A DNA stretch of 64,000 nucleotides. Source: Apis mellifera. Its lineage: Eukaryota > Arthropoda > Insecta > Hymenoptera > Apidae. Shown here piece after piece: positions 10,991 to 23,640 of this stretch (the stretch's first letter is position 1; the number at the start of each line of letters is the position of its first letter). Location: contig NC_037641.1 in the NCBI RefSeq assembly GCF_003254395.2, positions 295,001 to 359,000 on the forward strand, given 5' to 3'. Below the pieces are notes generated by a model. That model had not been told where the DNA came from. It saw only the letters and a program-made list of their open reading frames with translations, and did no database searches. Both the position numbers and the translations under genes were made by a program.

Positions 10991-11040
10991 CGTCAAGGAC
11001 GTTTATGTTCACCGCGCTGCGGCTAACAAACATTGGATAG

Positions 11041-11500
11041 GGACGAAAAACAATGGTTGGGAATTGGTCAAATAATTCAAAATATTTCGCATTGAAACAG
11101 TTACGATATATATCGGATTATAACATATTTATCGAAATAATTTAGAAAGTTGATCGATCCAACGATACGATACAATTGCTCGCAAACATGTTAAAACGAG
11201 AAATCACGTAAATGATTTTATCGCGTGCAAGAAGAATATTAATCTTTTGTCGTTACACAAATTAAATTGCTCGTGTATCTCGTTTAAACGTAAAAACGTT
11301 TACGTTTCAGAAAATTAATCGAGAAGGATTCTAAAATATATTATGGAATAAAAAAATTCAGTTTTAAGCTTGATTTTCATGTTGGAAAGTAAAGATGGTA
11401 AAGATTTTATATATATAGGAATTATTACATAAACATCTGGGAAAGAGACGTACTGGTTATACGTTTTAGGAAATAGATAGTTGTAAAAGTTTTAAATCTT
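11041..11500. other. AT-rich, nothing identified
   Basis: A/T-rich sequence leading to the pyrimidine tract of the acceptor at 11513. Confidence 0.5.
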
Positions 11501-11513
11501 TTTTTTTTCTTAG

Positions 11514-11612
11514 ACTACGTCCATCGTGATCGATGTACAGCTATTTGCAATGCGAATCGTGATCCATAGACCATAACGCTATATAACTTAATATCATTTT
11601 ATTCTCAATAAA
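11514..11612 (+). CDS. Candidate 3'-terminal exon with poly(A) signal (partial)
   Basis: A strong acceptor (AAATCTTTTTTTTTTCTTAG ending at 11513) leads into a GC-richer stretch. In phase 0 it reads TTSIVIDVQLFAMRIVIHRP then TAA at 11574-11576; in phase 2 it reads YVHRDRCTAICNANRDP then TAG at 11567. The remaining phase stops early. AATAAA follows at 11607-11612. Acceptor, short coding tail, stop and poly(A) signal within about 100 bp is the layout of a last exon. The true phase and upstream exon are unknown, and the peptide is not recognised. Confidence 0.25.
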
Positions 11613-11857
11613 AAATAAAATTTACAATATTGCTTTGGAAATAACTTTTATCCTTTTACAAATCCCCAGGTTTTAAGAACCTCCTTTCGCGCATTCTATT
11701 AAAAATTCCGTGAATCGACTCGTGGAAAGAAACGCTGTACAAATTGGTAAATTAAATGAAAAAAAAAAAATCTAAAAAGAAAAGAAAAAAAAATGAAATT
11801 AATTAGATATAACGAGAAAAGAAAGGGAACGAGTTGGATGTAAAATATACGTGCGTG

Positions 11858-11882
11858 GGAGAGAGAGAGAGAGAGAGAGAGA
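11858..11882. repeat. (GA)n microsatellite
   Basis: About 12 uninterrupted GA dinucleotides. GA runs can bind GAGA factor in flies, but whether that holds here is unknown. Confidence 0.95.
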
Positions 11883-12260
11883 TGTGATCAGACTTACCGT
11901 GCAAGCGTACGAGTAAGAGGGAGAGCGATCGAGCGCGAGAGAGAAACGAAGAGACAGAGAAAGCAACGATGCCAGACAGAGACTAAATACTAGACTAGTG
12001 ACTGCGAGAAGGAATGGCCGCGCGAAAGGGAGAGGAAGATGGATAGATAGTGAAAGAGTGCCTTCTGTCTGCTGCACCCGCGAATCGACGAATTCGAGCC
12101 ACTCGATCGGCCTCGAGCGGCCTTGGATATATTGCGGCCGGTGTACAGGGCGGAGCGAGATCGTTTTCCACGGTATTTCCACTCTTGAAACACGTTTCCG
12201 TCTCTTAACCAAATGAATCGAGCGTTTTGCGCCAACTTGTCCCCTCACGTCTACCAATCA
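11883..12260. other. GC-richer islet
   Basis: CpG-rich sequence next to the GA run, with GCGGCC motifs near 12116-12140. Open frames on both strands lack domains. Regulatory or exonic DNA is possible. Confidence 0.3.
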
Positions 12261-12417
12261 TTCATTTCTGGCCGATGATGTAACTGCAATTGAACCACTT
12301 TTTACAATTCATATTTTATAATATTTCATCAGTGTTTTAAAGCTTCTCTCTTATCTATATCGTCGAATTAAAAATTTTATTCATAACAATTGCGTTACGA
12401 TTTTTATATCGATATTT

Positions 12418-12801
12418 TTATATATTTTCTGTTTTATTTCTCAATATCGACGATTTAGGGAAGGCATGCGCGGTAAATTTTTCAATCGACGATTTAATTA
12501 ATAGCGGCAAACCGCGGTGTATTAGAAAGTATTCGGATTGATCGTGCACAAATAAATATGTACGATCGAACGTGCCTTCGGCGACGTGCAATCTCAAAAT
12601 CCTTACGAAGCCGGTCTCACCGGAGTCAACTTTTACTTCGTTAGGAAAGTCCGGTGTCTCATTCAAGGCCATCGGGTTATCGATCAAAGCCGCGAGCAAA
12701 GCCTTTAATAATACGAAAAACCGATCCCTTTCATCAAGCGAATCGCTTGAAATTGTAACACAATATGCGTCGCGGTTTCTCGCGCGCAACAATGCGCTGT
12801 T
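12418..12801 (-). CDS. Candidate coding segment, ~125 codons, unknown
   Basis: On the minus strand a frame is open from just after TGA (12804-12802) to TAA at 12420-12418. It has no ATG near its 5' end; the first Met is at about residue 41. The product looks protein-like: it includes ISSDSLDERDRFFVLLKALL, then VKVDSGETGFVRILRLHVAE, then TYLFVHDQSEYFLIHRG, with balanced D/E/K/R and hydrophobics. No family is recognised. A possible acceptor (ATTATTAAATTTTAG) lies on the minus strand near 12832, but that choice leaves the TGA in frame. A terminal exon with another junction, or a decayed gene, are options. The opposite strand is partly open too, so the evidence is modest. Confidence 0.3.
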   Translation of the reverse strand, partial: NSALLRARNRDAYCVTISSDSLDERDRFFVLLKALLAALIDNPMALNETPDFPNEVKVDSGETGFVRILRLHVAEGTFDRTYLFVHDQSEYFLIHRGLPLLIKSSIEKFTAHAFPKSSILRNKTENI

Positions 12802-12839
12802 TCATTGTACCCACCCGTTCCTGCGCCGCTAAAATTTAA

Positions 12840-13725
12840 TAATAACTCTTACGGATTACGTGCTAATTTAACGCTTTACAATTAATATTGTTCTTTTATT
12901 CTATTTTAGAATGCAAAATACACGCGTGCACGTACAGAGAGAGGAATTTTTTTCTTCCCTCACCCACTGACTTAACGACCAACAGCGGATTGGAAAAAAA
13001 GTTTTGCATAATGTATAACTACGGCAGCTTGTGCGGTTATACACGGATATAGATGCAAGACCGGGTAAATCAATGACCCGCGTTATACTTGATCGAATGC
13101 GTTTCACCATCTACGCCGTTTCTCCTTCCACAACAAACACGCTTTTATCTATCCATATCCTTTTGTTGTCCACAATCTCTCTTTCACGTGTATATATATA
13201 TATATATAATCGTGGTTACAATTCGTCGAGGAAAAGTGTAGCGATTGAAAAGTCAATCGAGTTGAACCACGATCGATCCATCCGATTAATTCATCGGAGA
13301 AGGTATAAGAAAAGTATAACTAAAATTTTAATTCGAAAATATCGATGCGAGTTAAAGGTCCCCGTTACGGCTCGATCTAATCTTGCGTAACCGGTGCTGC
13401 ACATCATTCGCAACGATTTAATCGGTGATAAGAGGCGAACCAGTGTGCCTCAGTATTTTCAGCTGCAACTTTTTCTTTCTGTTTATCTTTTTTTTCGAAT
13501 CGTCGCTGCTATCGCGAAACAGATGTTCGCTCGGCTCTTGCATAATCCGGCACAATTACGCACGTTAATAACAACAAGTTCGATACAATAGAGAGAGATG
13601 AACGTTGGAGCGAGAGAGTGCTATTGGAGATAAATCGCTCGTCGGGCAGGAAAAATCCGATCGGATCGTAATCGATTCAAGTTTTTCAGACACAGTTTTT
13701 ACACAGTATTATTTCGTGATAAGTA
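12840..13725. other. Mixed composition, no definite gene
   Basis: Moderately GC-rich to about 13600. A TA microsatellite sits at 13190-13209. A 119-codon frame (13031-13390) crosses it and shows no domain. A donor- or acceptor-anchored exon could not be singled out. Confidence 0.35.
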
Positions 13726-13729
13726 TAGT

Positions 13730-15510
13730 ATTTGTTATTATAAATGATTAAAACGAGAAAATTATTTTTCGTGTTAAAATAAAAACGTAAGGAAGATTAG
13801 AATAGTCAAAAGAATTTTAATTTTGAAATAGAAGGAAAAAAAGAAAACAAATTGTAACATATAGTATAATTTATAATTGTTTGCAAGTTTTGAAAGCATG
13901 TTTCTTTATGATTAAAGTTGTAATAAAAGAAATTATTTTTCATATTAAAATAAAAACGTAAGGAAGATAGTCAAAAGAATTTTGAATATTGAAATAGAAG
14001 GAAAAAAAGATTTTTTTGAAAATATATTGTAACATATAGTATAATTTATAATTGTTTACAGACTTATGAAAGCATTATTTTAATGTTTCTTTCTGATTAA
14101 AGTTGTGATAAAAGAAATCAAATTAAAAAATAGAAGTACAAACATCTTTTTTCTTTTAAATAATTCTGTTATTATAAATGATAAAATGAGAAAATTATTT
14201 TTCATATTAAAATAAAAACGTAAGGAAAATAATCAAAAGAATTTTGAATATTGAAATAGAAGAAAAAAAGAAAACATATTGTAACATATAGTATAATTTA
14301 TAATTGTTTGCAAGTTTATGAAAGCATGTTTCTTTATGATTAAAGTTGTGATAAAAGAAATTATTTTTCATATTAATATAATATAAAATAAAAACGTAAG
14401 GAAGATAGTCAAAAGAATTTTGAATATTGAAATAGAAGAAAAAAAAGATTTTTTTGAAAATATATTGTAACATATAGTATAATTTATAATTGTTTACAGA
14501 CTTATGAAAGCATTATTTTAATGTTTCTTTCTCATTAAAGTTGTGATAAAAGAAATTATTTTTCATATTAAAATAAAAACGTAAGGAAGAGAGTCAAAAG
14601 AATTTTAATTTTGAATATTGAAATAGAAGGAAAAAAAGATTTTTTTGAAAATCTTAATACATTGTAACATATAGTATAATTTATAATTGTTTGCAAACTT
14701 ATGAAAACATTAATGTTTCTTTCTGATTAAAGTTGTGATAAAAGAAATTAAAAAATAGAAATGCAAACATCTTTTTTCTTTTAAATAATTCTGTTATTAT
14801 AAATGATAAAAACGAGAAAATTATTTTTCATGTTAAAATAAAAACGTAAGGAAGATTAGAATAGTCAAAAGAATTTTGAATATTGAAATAGAAGGAAAAA
14901 AAGAAAACACATTGTAACATATAATATAATTTATAATTGTTTGCAAGCTTATGAAAGCATTAATGTTTCTTTCTGATTAAAGTTGTGATAAAAGAAATTA
15001 AAAAATAGAAATGCAAACATCTTTTTTCTTTTAAATAGTTCTGTTATTATAAATGATAAAACGAGAAAATTATTTTTCATGTTAAAATAAAAAGGAAGGT
15101 TAGAATAGTAAGGAAGATTAGAATAGTCAAAAGAATTTTAATTCTGAATATTGAAATAAAAGGAAAAAAAGATTTTTTTGAAAATTTTAATACATTGTAA
15201 CATATAGTGTAATTTATAATTGTTTACAGGCTTATGAAAGCATTATTTTAATGTTTCTTTCTGTTTAATTTATTAAAGTTGTGATAAAAGAAATTATTTT
15301 TCATGTTAATAAAAATGTAAAGAAGATTAGAATAGTCAAAAGAATTTTGAATATTAGAAATAGAAGGAAAAAAAGAAAACACATTGTAACATATATTATA
15401 ATTTATAATTGTTTGCAAGCTTATGAAAGCATTAATGTTTCTTTCTGATTAAAGTTGTGATAAAAGAAATTAAAAAATAAAAGTGCAAACATCTTTTTTC
15501 TTTTAAATAG
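13730..15510. repeat. Tandem array, ~8 copies, basic period ~170 bp
   Basis: The block ending ATTATTTTTCATRTTAAAAT followed by AAAACGTAAGGAAGAT recurs near 13761, 13932, 14194, 14360, 14575, 14820, 15069 and 15293. The shortest spacings are 166-171 bp; longer ones (215-262) carry an extra block with CAAACATCTTTTTTCTTTTA. Other shared blocks are ATTGTAACATATAGTATAAT and GCATTAATGTTTCTTTCTGA. Copies are diverged by small indels. Weak ORFs inside (e.g. 14207-14473 minus) are repeat-derived. Confidence 0.95.
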
Positions 15511-16750
15511 TTTTTTTTACTTTTATTTTTTTTATTTTTTTTACTTTGAACCAAAGCTGGAGCACGCATTATCACCTAATGCCTTCTAGTATCTCATTAA
15601 TTAAGACAGAATTCTAATTAATTCTTATGCTTCGCATCCTAAGAGTGTTTAATTATCTAAACCTGTTCTACACTATTAACAATCTTTGACTAATTATTTG
15701 CCAATTAACTTGGACGACGTCCTATTGATAAACAGTAGCAATCACTTTCCTCAAACTATCCACTTTTCACAAGTTTTAATATCAAATATTTTATAATAAT
15801 AATAATTTCGTGAACTCTGTTTGAGCTTCGTTAAAAGTTCATTGTTAAAATAATAACTAAAATTATATCTATAATTTTGTCAGAGAGAAAAAATTCTGTA
15901 AATATAAACTGTCCACACTTTAAATCACTTTAAATAAATTGAAATAAATGGAAGAAGAAGATATTAAAAATTTTGTCATTTATTAATAAAAAAGGAAAAT
16001 TATTAAATATATAATTGGCAAAGATTGGACAGATGTTCGTTGTTTCTCGTCTCGAAGAGGGAGCTTGTTTTTCAATCAAAAGAGACCACTGTCCGCTTGA
16101 AATTCGGCCTCGTTGAAAATAACGATCTCGATTGATTCACTTTCTACCAGTGGTCAATCATTCGTTCTCGTTAAAAAAGATAAATCGACATCGATTTTAA
16201 CGTCTTACCTGGCCAATAATTTGACCGTATCCTTCCTCGTGATAGCAACGTGGAGAGATTTTTCATTACTTTTTCGATCGTATCATTCGAAACATTTATG
16301 ATGAGAGAAGCAAACGAGGTTAATATAATTTCGATCTCGAGATCGAGTAACAAGTATATCATTTCTCGATTCCGACACGTCGGTTAAATATCGTTAACGC
16401 TGTCATAAATATCGGTTATTAAAGCAAGATTTAAATCTTTATTGCTCGTGGATTGACGTTTAAAAGAGAATTTTTCTTTCCACACTTTTCGCATTTCATT
16501 TTTACCCTATTTTAATTAGAATATCGTGATTTTTTTATATTTCAATAAATTAACGCATTTCGAGCTAATATCTATTGTGTTGTTTAATTAATAAATTATT
16601 ATACGACGCGTAAGGCAATGTTTAATCTTTTTTTTAGCAAGGAAACTTGCGATTATAAATCATAATACTTGTATAATTTTATATTCTCACGTTACGTTAA
16701 TTAAAACTTACATGTTTATTTTAATTGCATTCCCTGTATAATATTCTTAT
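15511..16750. other. Mostly AT-rich, nothing firm
   Basis: A T-rich tract marks the array end (15508-15545). Composition is slightly higher at 16020-16400, with short frames on both strands and no domain. An acceptor-like TTTTTTTTAG at 16628-16637 is followed by only a few open codons. Confidence 0.45.
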
Positions 16751-16752
16751 TC

Positions 16753-16787
<35 letters not shown>
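16753..16787. repeat. (ATT)n microsatellite
   Basis: About 11 ATT trinucleotides in a row. Confidence 0.95.
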
Positions 16788-16789
16788 CC

Positions 16790-18650
16790 CTTGAGGTGTA
16801 CATCGCGTGTCTTAAATATATATATATATATTTAATTCCGTTTTTATTTCGAAACATAAAATAAATATTTCCTATTGCGCGAAACTCTCGCTATATAATC
16901 TATCTAATCATAACACTGTGAATTATTATATATCGAATGAAAGAAAAAAAAAGAAAGGAAAGAAAAAGCAATTATTTACCGGTCATACGCGATTAATAAA
17001 TTGTAAAAATGATTAAAAACACGGATAACGACGATGTCGTTAATAAACTACAAATAATGAATTGTATAAATAAAATAGCAATCGTAATTTAATTAATAAG
17101 AATTATTAAATTATTTTTCAAATGATGATCAAAATAATTTTTAATTCGTAATCATACTTTTATCATCAAATCCATCACGATTTATCAGCTTGAAAGAAAA
17201 AAGGATTGATTTGATAATTAATAGAAATAGGAATTTATTTACTCTTGGCATCTCTCTCTTAGAAATTCTGTCCATTCTCTTTAAATCGACAAGTCGATTA
17301 TATGTCGACAAGAGAAATTCCAACAGAATTTTAGAACAGAACGATCGGTGGAAAAATCTTTGAATTCCGTGCAGGAAGATGAAAGGGATAGCGTTTGGCA
17401 AGAAAGATTAATTCTTTCTTTCGAGCGTATAAAAATAAGAATTCTATGCGTGGCGCAATAAAGTATTGCGGTTCCATTCAGCTCGTAACTTGTAATAAAA
17501 TTGAAGGTATCGTGGTGGTCAGTCGAACAATTGAGGAGAACGTGTTACTCGTCATATATATTTGTGGTCAAAGTGAAAATTGATGTTGCCACGTTGCTTT
17601 TTTATTTTTGGATAGTACTTTTTCAAAACTTTTTCTTAAAAGAGAATGACTCTCTATTGTAAAGTATAAAATAATTTTTAAAAATGAGAGTTTGGAGTAA
17701 AAGTTTCAAAAATGGAATTTTCATTGATTTATCTTATATTTTCATTAATTTACTTTCTTCCCTTTTCTTTCGTTTAATTGAATTGAATTGAATAGTTTCA
17801 GGAAAAAAAAATTACTTCACAAATTCAATATCATTGATAATCAAAAATGTATTTGATATTCGAATATTATTAAACTATTTATGATTTAATATAATTAATT
17901 TTTTGAGCAATTGGACAAATTGGATATTTTCTAAAATAGTATTAAAATTTTTATAAAATTATTAGTCCAGAAGATTTGGATTCAAACTTTGAGATTCATT
18001 CTTTGAGATACAAATCTATTATCTTATTTCTAAATAATTTAAATAAAATAAAATAAATTTTATAAAAATAATAATAAAAATAATAATAAATTTTCTTCAA
18101 CATTTCTATAGAAATTTATTGATATTTCTATAAATAATTCCTTCTATAGAAAAAGTCTAAGAGCAGATGATTTTGACAGAAATTCAGTAAGATCGTTTTC
18201 CATTTCGAATATAAATTATCTAATTTGAAACAAATTTTTACAAATATTAATTACATATCAAATTGTATGAAATTTAAAACATTTTTTTATATTATCAATT
18301 ATTTGATAGATATTTAATATTTTGTATATTATTTAGGGATTTTTTCAGGAATAATGCGAAGAAAAAGTGAATTCAAGGATAAATAAATTATATTTTTTAT
18401 TAAATTTCTGAATACAGTTTCTTTGATGATGGCAAAGAATCTTTGGTATCAAGAAATCAATGAAAAAGTTTCTCAACTCTCGAAAAATTCTGTTGACAAC
18501 CAAATAGATTATCCAGATTTCCAGATAATTAATATCTTTTCTTCTACCTTTTTCTTCTTGCTCGAACGATTCAAGCTTAGAATAAAATTATTTCAATAAG
18601 TTATTAATAAAATAATTTATCGTTCAAAACATTCGAATTAACCTCAATTA
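16790..18650. other. AT-rich, nothing identified
   Basis: Contains a TA tract (16818-16832), a purine-rich tract (16939-16970) and a slightly GC-richer patch (17240-17600) with short frames in both directions. No gene is supported. Confidence 0.5.
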
Positions 18651-18686
18651 ATTATTAACAATTGAGATTATACGACTGATTATAAG

Positions 18687-18704
18687 ACTGTAATTAATTA
18701 CAGT
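18687..18704. promoter_or_regulatory. 18-bp perfect palindrome with paired homeodomain cores
   Basis: ACTGTAATTAATTACAGT is its own reverse complement. The centre TAATTAATTA holds head-to-head TAAT cores, the DNA recognised by many homeodomain dimers. In AT-rich DNA such cores are common, but the ACTG/CAGT flanks extend the symmetry beyond A/T. Confidence 0.4.
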
Positions 18705-20260
18705 TGTTAAACAGTTTATAAATTTGATATAATTCATTTTAAATAAATTTATTAATTCTAAAGCACAAAGATAAGTTAGTTAGAAAAGTTATAGTTATAT
18801 AGTTAAGATATATATAGATAAGATATATAAGTTATAGTTGAAATTTTGAATTAATTTTTTCACTTTTATCAGTACGTAATTCTTTCTCCTCGATAGACGA
18901 ATTTCTCAACAGTCCTCTTTGAACCCACTCTCTATTGAATTCTTTATTAAAAATAGGCGTCCAATAGCATTACTTCATACTCTCTCGTCTTATGAATGGT
19001 CGATTGTTTTTTATTTTGTTGTAGCAACTGTGTGCGATCAATTATTAAATTATCGTGCGATTATAATCTTGAAATTTTCGCAAGGTTTCGTTTTTTATTC
19101 CAGAAAATTTGATAGTTTCTTTTTGTGTTTTATTATAATACATGTATAATTTTCTATATAAAAAGTATTTATTAATACTTATTAATACTTATTAAGTATT
19201 TAATAATAATACTAATAAAATTTATTAATAATATATAAATTGATAAGTTTCTTTTTTTAATTCAATTTTTGGTGAATTTTTAAGTTTCGTGAATTCGAAA
19301 ACGAAAGGGATATAGGGGTATTTTTGAATATGCAAAAAAAAAAAAAAAAAATAATAATAATATTATTCTATATTGCACAAAATAGAAACAAATTTGTGTG
19401 AATTGTTTATTTTTTATTTGATCTGTATAAAATTTATATTATGAAAAATATGTAAAATTTGTTATAAATTTCTATATTTATATATTTATTCTCTCTTGCT
19501 AGAAGATTCTCAATGATTGCAAGGATAAATATATCTTGATTTATTATTAATATATTTATATCATAAAAGAGACAAACTGACGGATAATAATGTAATAATT
19601 AAATAAAAATTTCTCTTTCCGTTTTTACTTAAATAAATTCAAAAATATTTTAAGTGCAATGAAATTGGCCAATTTCCTAATTAAATATATGTGAATTGTC
19701 AGTAAAAATTTATTATTTCAAAATCATTTGAAAATAAGTAAAATTGTGGAATAAAATTTAAAAAAAAAAAATTGAAATTGAACATATATATAAATATAAT
19801 CAAAAAATACTTGATTAAATATTTTAAATAATAAAAAATTAAACAATTTTTAAATATTTACAACGATATTAAATCAATGAAAATTAATTTGATTTCTTGA
19901 ATCTAATATTTTTATCAAACAGGAAAAATATGATGATTTTGAATTAATTTGATTAACATTTCATTTTTGAATTTTTTCTAATTTATTTTAAGTAATGTCT
20001 AACCAAAAAAAAAAAATTATTAATTATTAAATTATAAAATATACAAATTATAAATTATAAATTATAAAATTATAATTATTAAAATTATTAATTATTAAAT
20101 CGATCATTTTAATTTCTAAATAATTCCTTCATTAATGCTTATAAAGACACAGTCTTTAACATTAGCTTTTAACCTCTAATTAACTTTATCATACTCTTAT
20201 AATCAGCTACTATGAAATCAGTAAATCAAAATTAACTCGTGTGAAGAAGAAAATATAAAT
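18705..20260. other. AT-rich, nothing identified
   Basis: Short frames at 18919-19149 show no domain. A poly-A then (AAT) run lies at 19335-19362. Local ATTATAAATTATAAATT iterations lie at 20030-20100. Confidence 0.5.
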
Positions 20261-20264
20261 TTTA

Positions 20265-20548
20265 AAATAAAAATATCTTACAAAAAAAAAACATTTTAAA
20301 TTCAAATATTTTTATCATTTTTATCCATCAGCAGGATAAAGATAAACATTGTTGGTCGCTACTTAATCTGCTTTATTCCAAACGTTTGACTTATCATTGA
20401 TTTAAATAAAATAAAAAAATCTTACAAAAAAAAAACATTTTAAATTCAAATATTTTTATCATTTTCATCCATCAGCAGGATAAAAATAAACATTGTTGGT
20501 CGCTACTTAATCTGCTTTATTCCAAACGTTTGACTTATCATTGATTTC
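20265..20548. repeat. Near-identical tandem duplication, period 144 bp
   Basis: CTTACAAAAAAAAAACATTT starts at 20277 and again at 20421. The following CCATCAGCAGGATAAA and CATTGTTGGTCGCTACTTAA blocks are shared almost base for base through CATTGATTT. Few differences suggest a recent duplication. Confidence 0.95.
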
Positions 20549-20980
20549 TACTTTAAAGGGATCCTTCAAATCTGGCAAATTTTAAAGACACGTTTACATG
20601 ATCGTTGTTTAATATCTTGTATTCGTACTTGTGAGTACTCAAGCCCAACATCGATTAGCCTGATACTATGCGTTCAAAGGGTACAACGTATAGAGATAGA
20701 GATAGCGAGGGATGAGGAAAGGGGGATGGAATACTCGATGCAGTTTACGATCAATTTGATGCGATGTTCAATATCGTGTGAAATAGCTTTAATATTACAA
20801 TTACAGATAAATTTAGTTTATTCTCGTTCGATTTGTTTGTTTCATTGCGGATGAAATATAAATTAGATTTAATCTGTTTAAATATATAATAATTATTATA
20901 CACATATATATACATATAATATACATGAAATTAAAATTAAAAGTACCATCTTATGCATAAATGTATATGTATATATTTAA
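20549..20980. other. Mixed composition, nothing firm
   Basis: A GC-richer patch at 20585-20770 includes GATAGAGATAGCGAGGGATG. No gene is seen. Confidence 0.45.
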
Positions 20981-20989
20981 ATGATCAAT

Positions 20990-22215
20990 TTTCTGATTAA
21001 TGACATTATTATAATTCGAAATTAATATTACAATTATCAATAATAATAATTGTATTTTTACATAAAAAAATTTTAACAATACTTTTTTTTTAATTTTTAG
21101 ATTTTATAAAATATATTCCATGACTTTTCTTTGATAATTTGAAATTAATATCATAACATTGTTAAATTAATATATTAATTTTTGGATTTTATAAAATATA
21201 TCAATAATAATAATTGTATTTTTACATAAAAGAAATTATTCTTTTAACAATACTTTTTTTTTTTAATTTTTGGATTTTATAAAATATTCCATGACTTTTC
21301 TTTGATAATTTGAAATTAATATTATAATATTGTTAAATTAATATATTAATTTTTGGATTTTATAAAATATATCAGTAATAATAATTGTATTTTTACATAA
21401 AAAAAATTATTCTTTTAACAATACTTTTTTTTTAATTTTTGGATTTTATAAAATATATCAATAATAATAATTTTATTTTTACATAAAAAAATTATTCTTT
21501 TAACAATACTTCTTTTTTTTTAATTTTTGGATTTCATAAAATATATTCTATGATTTTTCTTTGATAATTTGAAATTAATATCATAACATTGTTAAATTAA
21601 TATATTAATTTTTGGATTTTAAAATATATCAATAATAATAATTTTATATTTACATAAAAAAGTTATTCTTTTAACAATATTTTTTTTTTTTAATTTTTGG
21701 ATTTTATAAAATATTCCATGACTTTTTTTTGATAATTAATATTATATTGAAATTAATATTATAACATTGTTAAATTAATATATTAATTTTTGGATTTTAT
21801 AAAATATATCAATAATAATAATTTTATATTTACATAAAAAAGTTAGTCTTTTAATACTTAATACTTTTTTTTTAATTTTTGGATTTTATAAAATATATTC
21901 TATGATTTTTCTTTGATAATTCAAAATTAATATTACAATTATCAATAATAATAATTGTATTTTTACATAAAAAAAATTATTCTTTTTAACAATTCTTTTT
22001 TTTTTTAATTTTTGGATTTTATAAAATATATTCCATGACTTTTCTTTGATAATTTGAAATTAATATCATAACATTGTTAAATTAATATATTAATTTTTGG
22101 ATTTTAAAATATATCAATAATAATAATTTTATATTTACATAAAAAAGTTATTCTTTTAATACTTAATACTTTTTTTTTTAATTTTTGAATTTTATAAAAT
22201 ATATATTCTACGATT
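20990..22215. repeat. Tandem array, period ~171-177 bp, ~8 partial copies
   Basis: The block AATAATAATTGTATTTTTAC then a T run then AATTTTTGGATTTTATAAAA recurs near 21043, 21205, 21376, 21461, 21630, 21808, 21943 and 22105. The GTTAAATTAATATATTAATT anchor falls at 21161, 21332, 21591, 21768 and 22076; adjacent copies are 171 and 177 bp apart and others are multiples plus partial units. Confidence 0.95.
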
Positions 22216-23640
22216 TTTCTTTAAGCAAGTAATAAGCAAATAAATGATTCCTCATCAAATTCCTCATCAAAAAGTAAATAAAAAGAGTAAATTTTTTTTT
22301 TTATTTGAAACTTCATTTTCGAATAAATCAAGTCTGAAAAATTTTCGAGAATAAATGAAATTGGTTAATTTCATGATCAAGTTAATTTAATCCTATATGT
22401 GAAAATAAATAAAAGATATAATGAATAAATTTTATTCATTTAAAAATTAATTTTCGACAAAATGATTTGAATTTGAAATATCACCATAATTTCTTCACCG
22501 TAAATATTTAATGCCATTTGAAAAAGTAAAGACATAGGCGATAAAATTTTATTCCACATTTATTAGTCATTTCGATATAATAAAAATAAAATAACTACCA
22601 CTAATTACTAACCTATCGATATTAATCATTTATTCAGCTACATTCATTCATTTATATTCAATTGGAATTACCTAATCTCATTTATATTTGAAAAATTCTC
22701 AAACTTTATTTATTATCCTTGATTTACATAAAAAATATGAATGCCAACATAAAAATAATTATCACATATATCACATGAAATGGTAAAAAATTTATTTATA
22801 CGTGATCGATGAATTTTTTTATTATTTTTAAAACGAACGTTTTATTAAATAAATAAATAAAAATATTTTTTAAATATTTAGTCCACGATGTAACTCATTG
22901 AAATTGTATTATTATCGTATCCACGAAGGCTAGAAACTAGTGACTGAATATTCATAAATCGAGAATAAATGCACAAAGTTAAATTGTTTTATCGTCCGTC
23001 GAACCAGATTAAAAAAATGTATACACTCTTATGATATATCGAAACGTTTCCTGTGGTATTAACTTCCTTCCCCTAGCAACGATTATCATATTGAAATAGC
23101 TAAAAGTTTAAATTAGTTCGACTCTCGTGATTACATTAAACGATGCCGACTTAATTGACTGAATTAGTTGTACGAACGACATTATTAAACATTTCTATTC
23201 CGAGACAGGAATCAAAGATTGTCGTCGTGACAATTGCCATTCTAGAATTTCTCCTTCTTTTTATCCACACAAAATTCTTCCTCGCTTCTCCGATTAATAT
23301 ATAACATTCCTTCAAATAGATTCAATTAATCGATGTTATATCATGAAAGATACGACTTTTTCTTACATTTTATTTCATAATTAAATTAAGTTTAACATCT
23401 TACGTATTTATCAAATCAATATCTATCAACAAATTTTTCCCTTAATTTTCAAATATAACTATAAATACAACTCCGATTCTGACCGAAATATACACGAAGA
23501 AAATAAAATATTTACGCTGCTATGTTCGTCACAAGGATCTAGCGACGAAAATTAGTTTTTTGCTGTTTACACGATTCCGTTTAATGACGTTTCGCTTCGG
23601 CCGCGAACAATAAAGATAAGAAAAGAGTAGAATTTCATGT
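22216..23640. other. AT-rich, nothing firm
   Basis: Composition rises slightly at 22895-23260 (CCACGAAGGCTAGAAACTAG). No ORF, repeat or motif cluster that I can support. Confidence 0.45.

Larger units (their letters stand above)
10600..11040. promoter_or_regulatory. CpG islet, promoter candidate
   Basis: Dense CpG sequence (10740-11030) with long open frames on both strands at once, including 189 codons on the minus strand. Their products are rich in Arg, His, Cys and Ala or, past the islet, in Phe, and show no domain, so I read them as side effects of GC composition. The islet holds an NRF1-consensus site (10930-10941) and an inverted GTCGCC-AC-GGCGAC (10977-10990). CpG density plus NRF1 motif suggests a promoter. 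Confidence 0.4.

Noticed and set aside
10464..11033. 189-codon open frame on the minus strand, the longest of the window
   Set aside because: It crosses a CpG islet where stops are rare on both strands, its composition is Arg/His/Cys- then Phe-rich, and it shows no domain.
14207..14473. 88-codon minus-strand frame
   Set aside because: It lies wholly inside a tandem array and repeats its own peptide.
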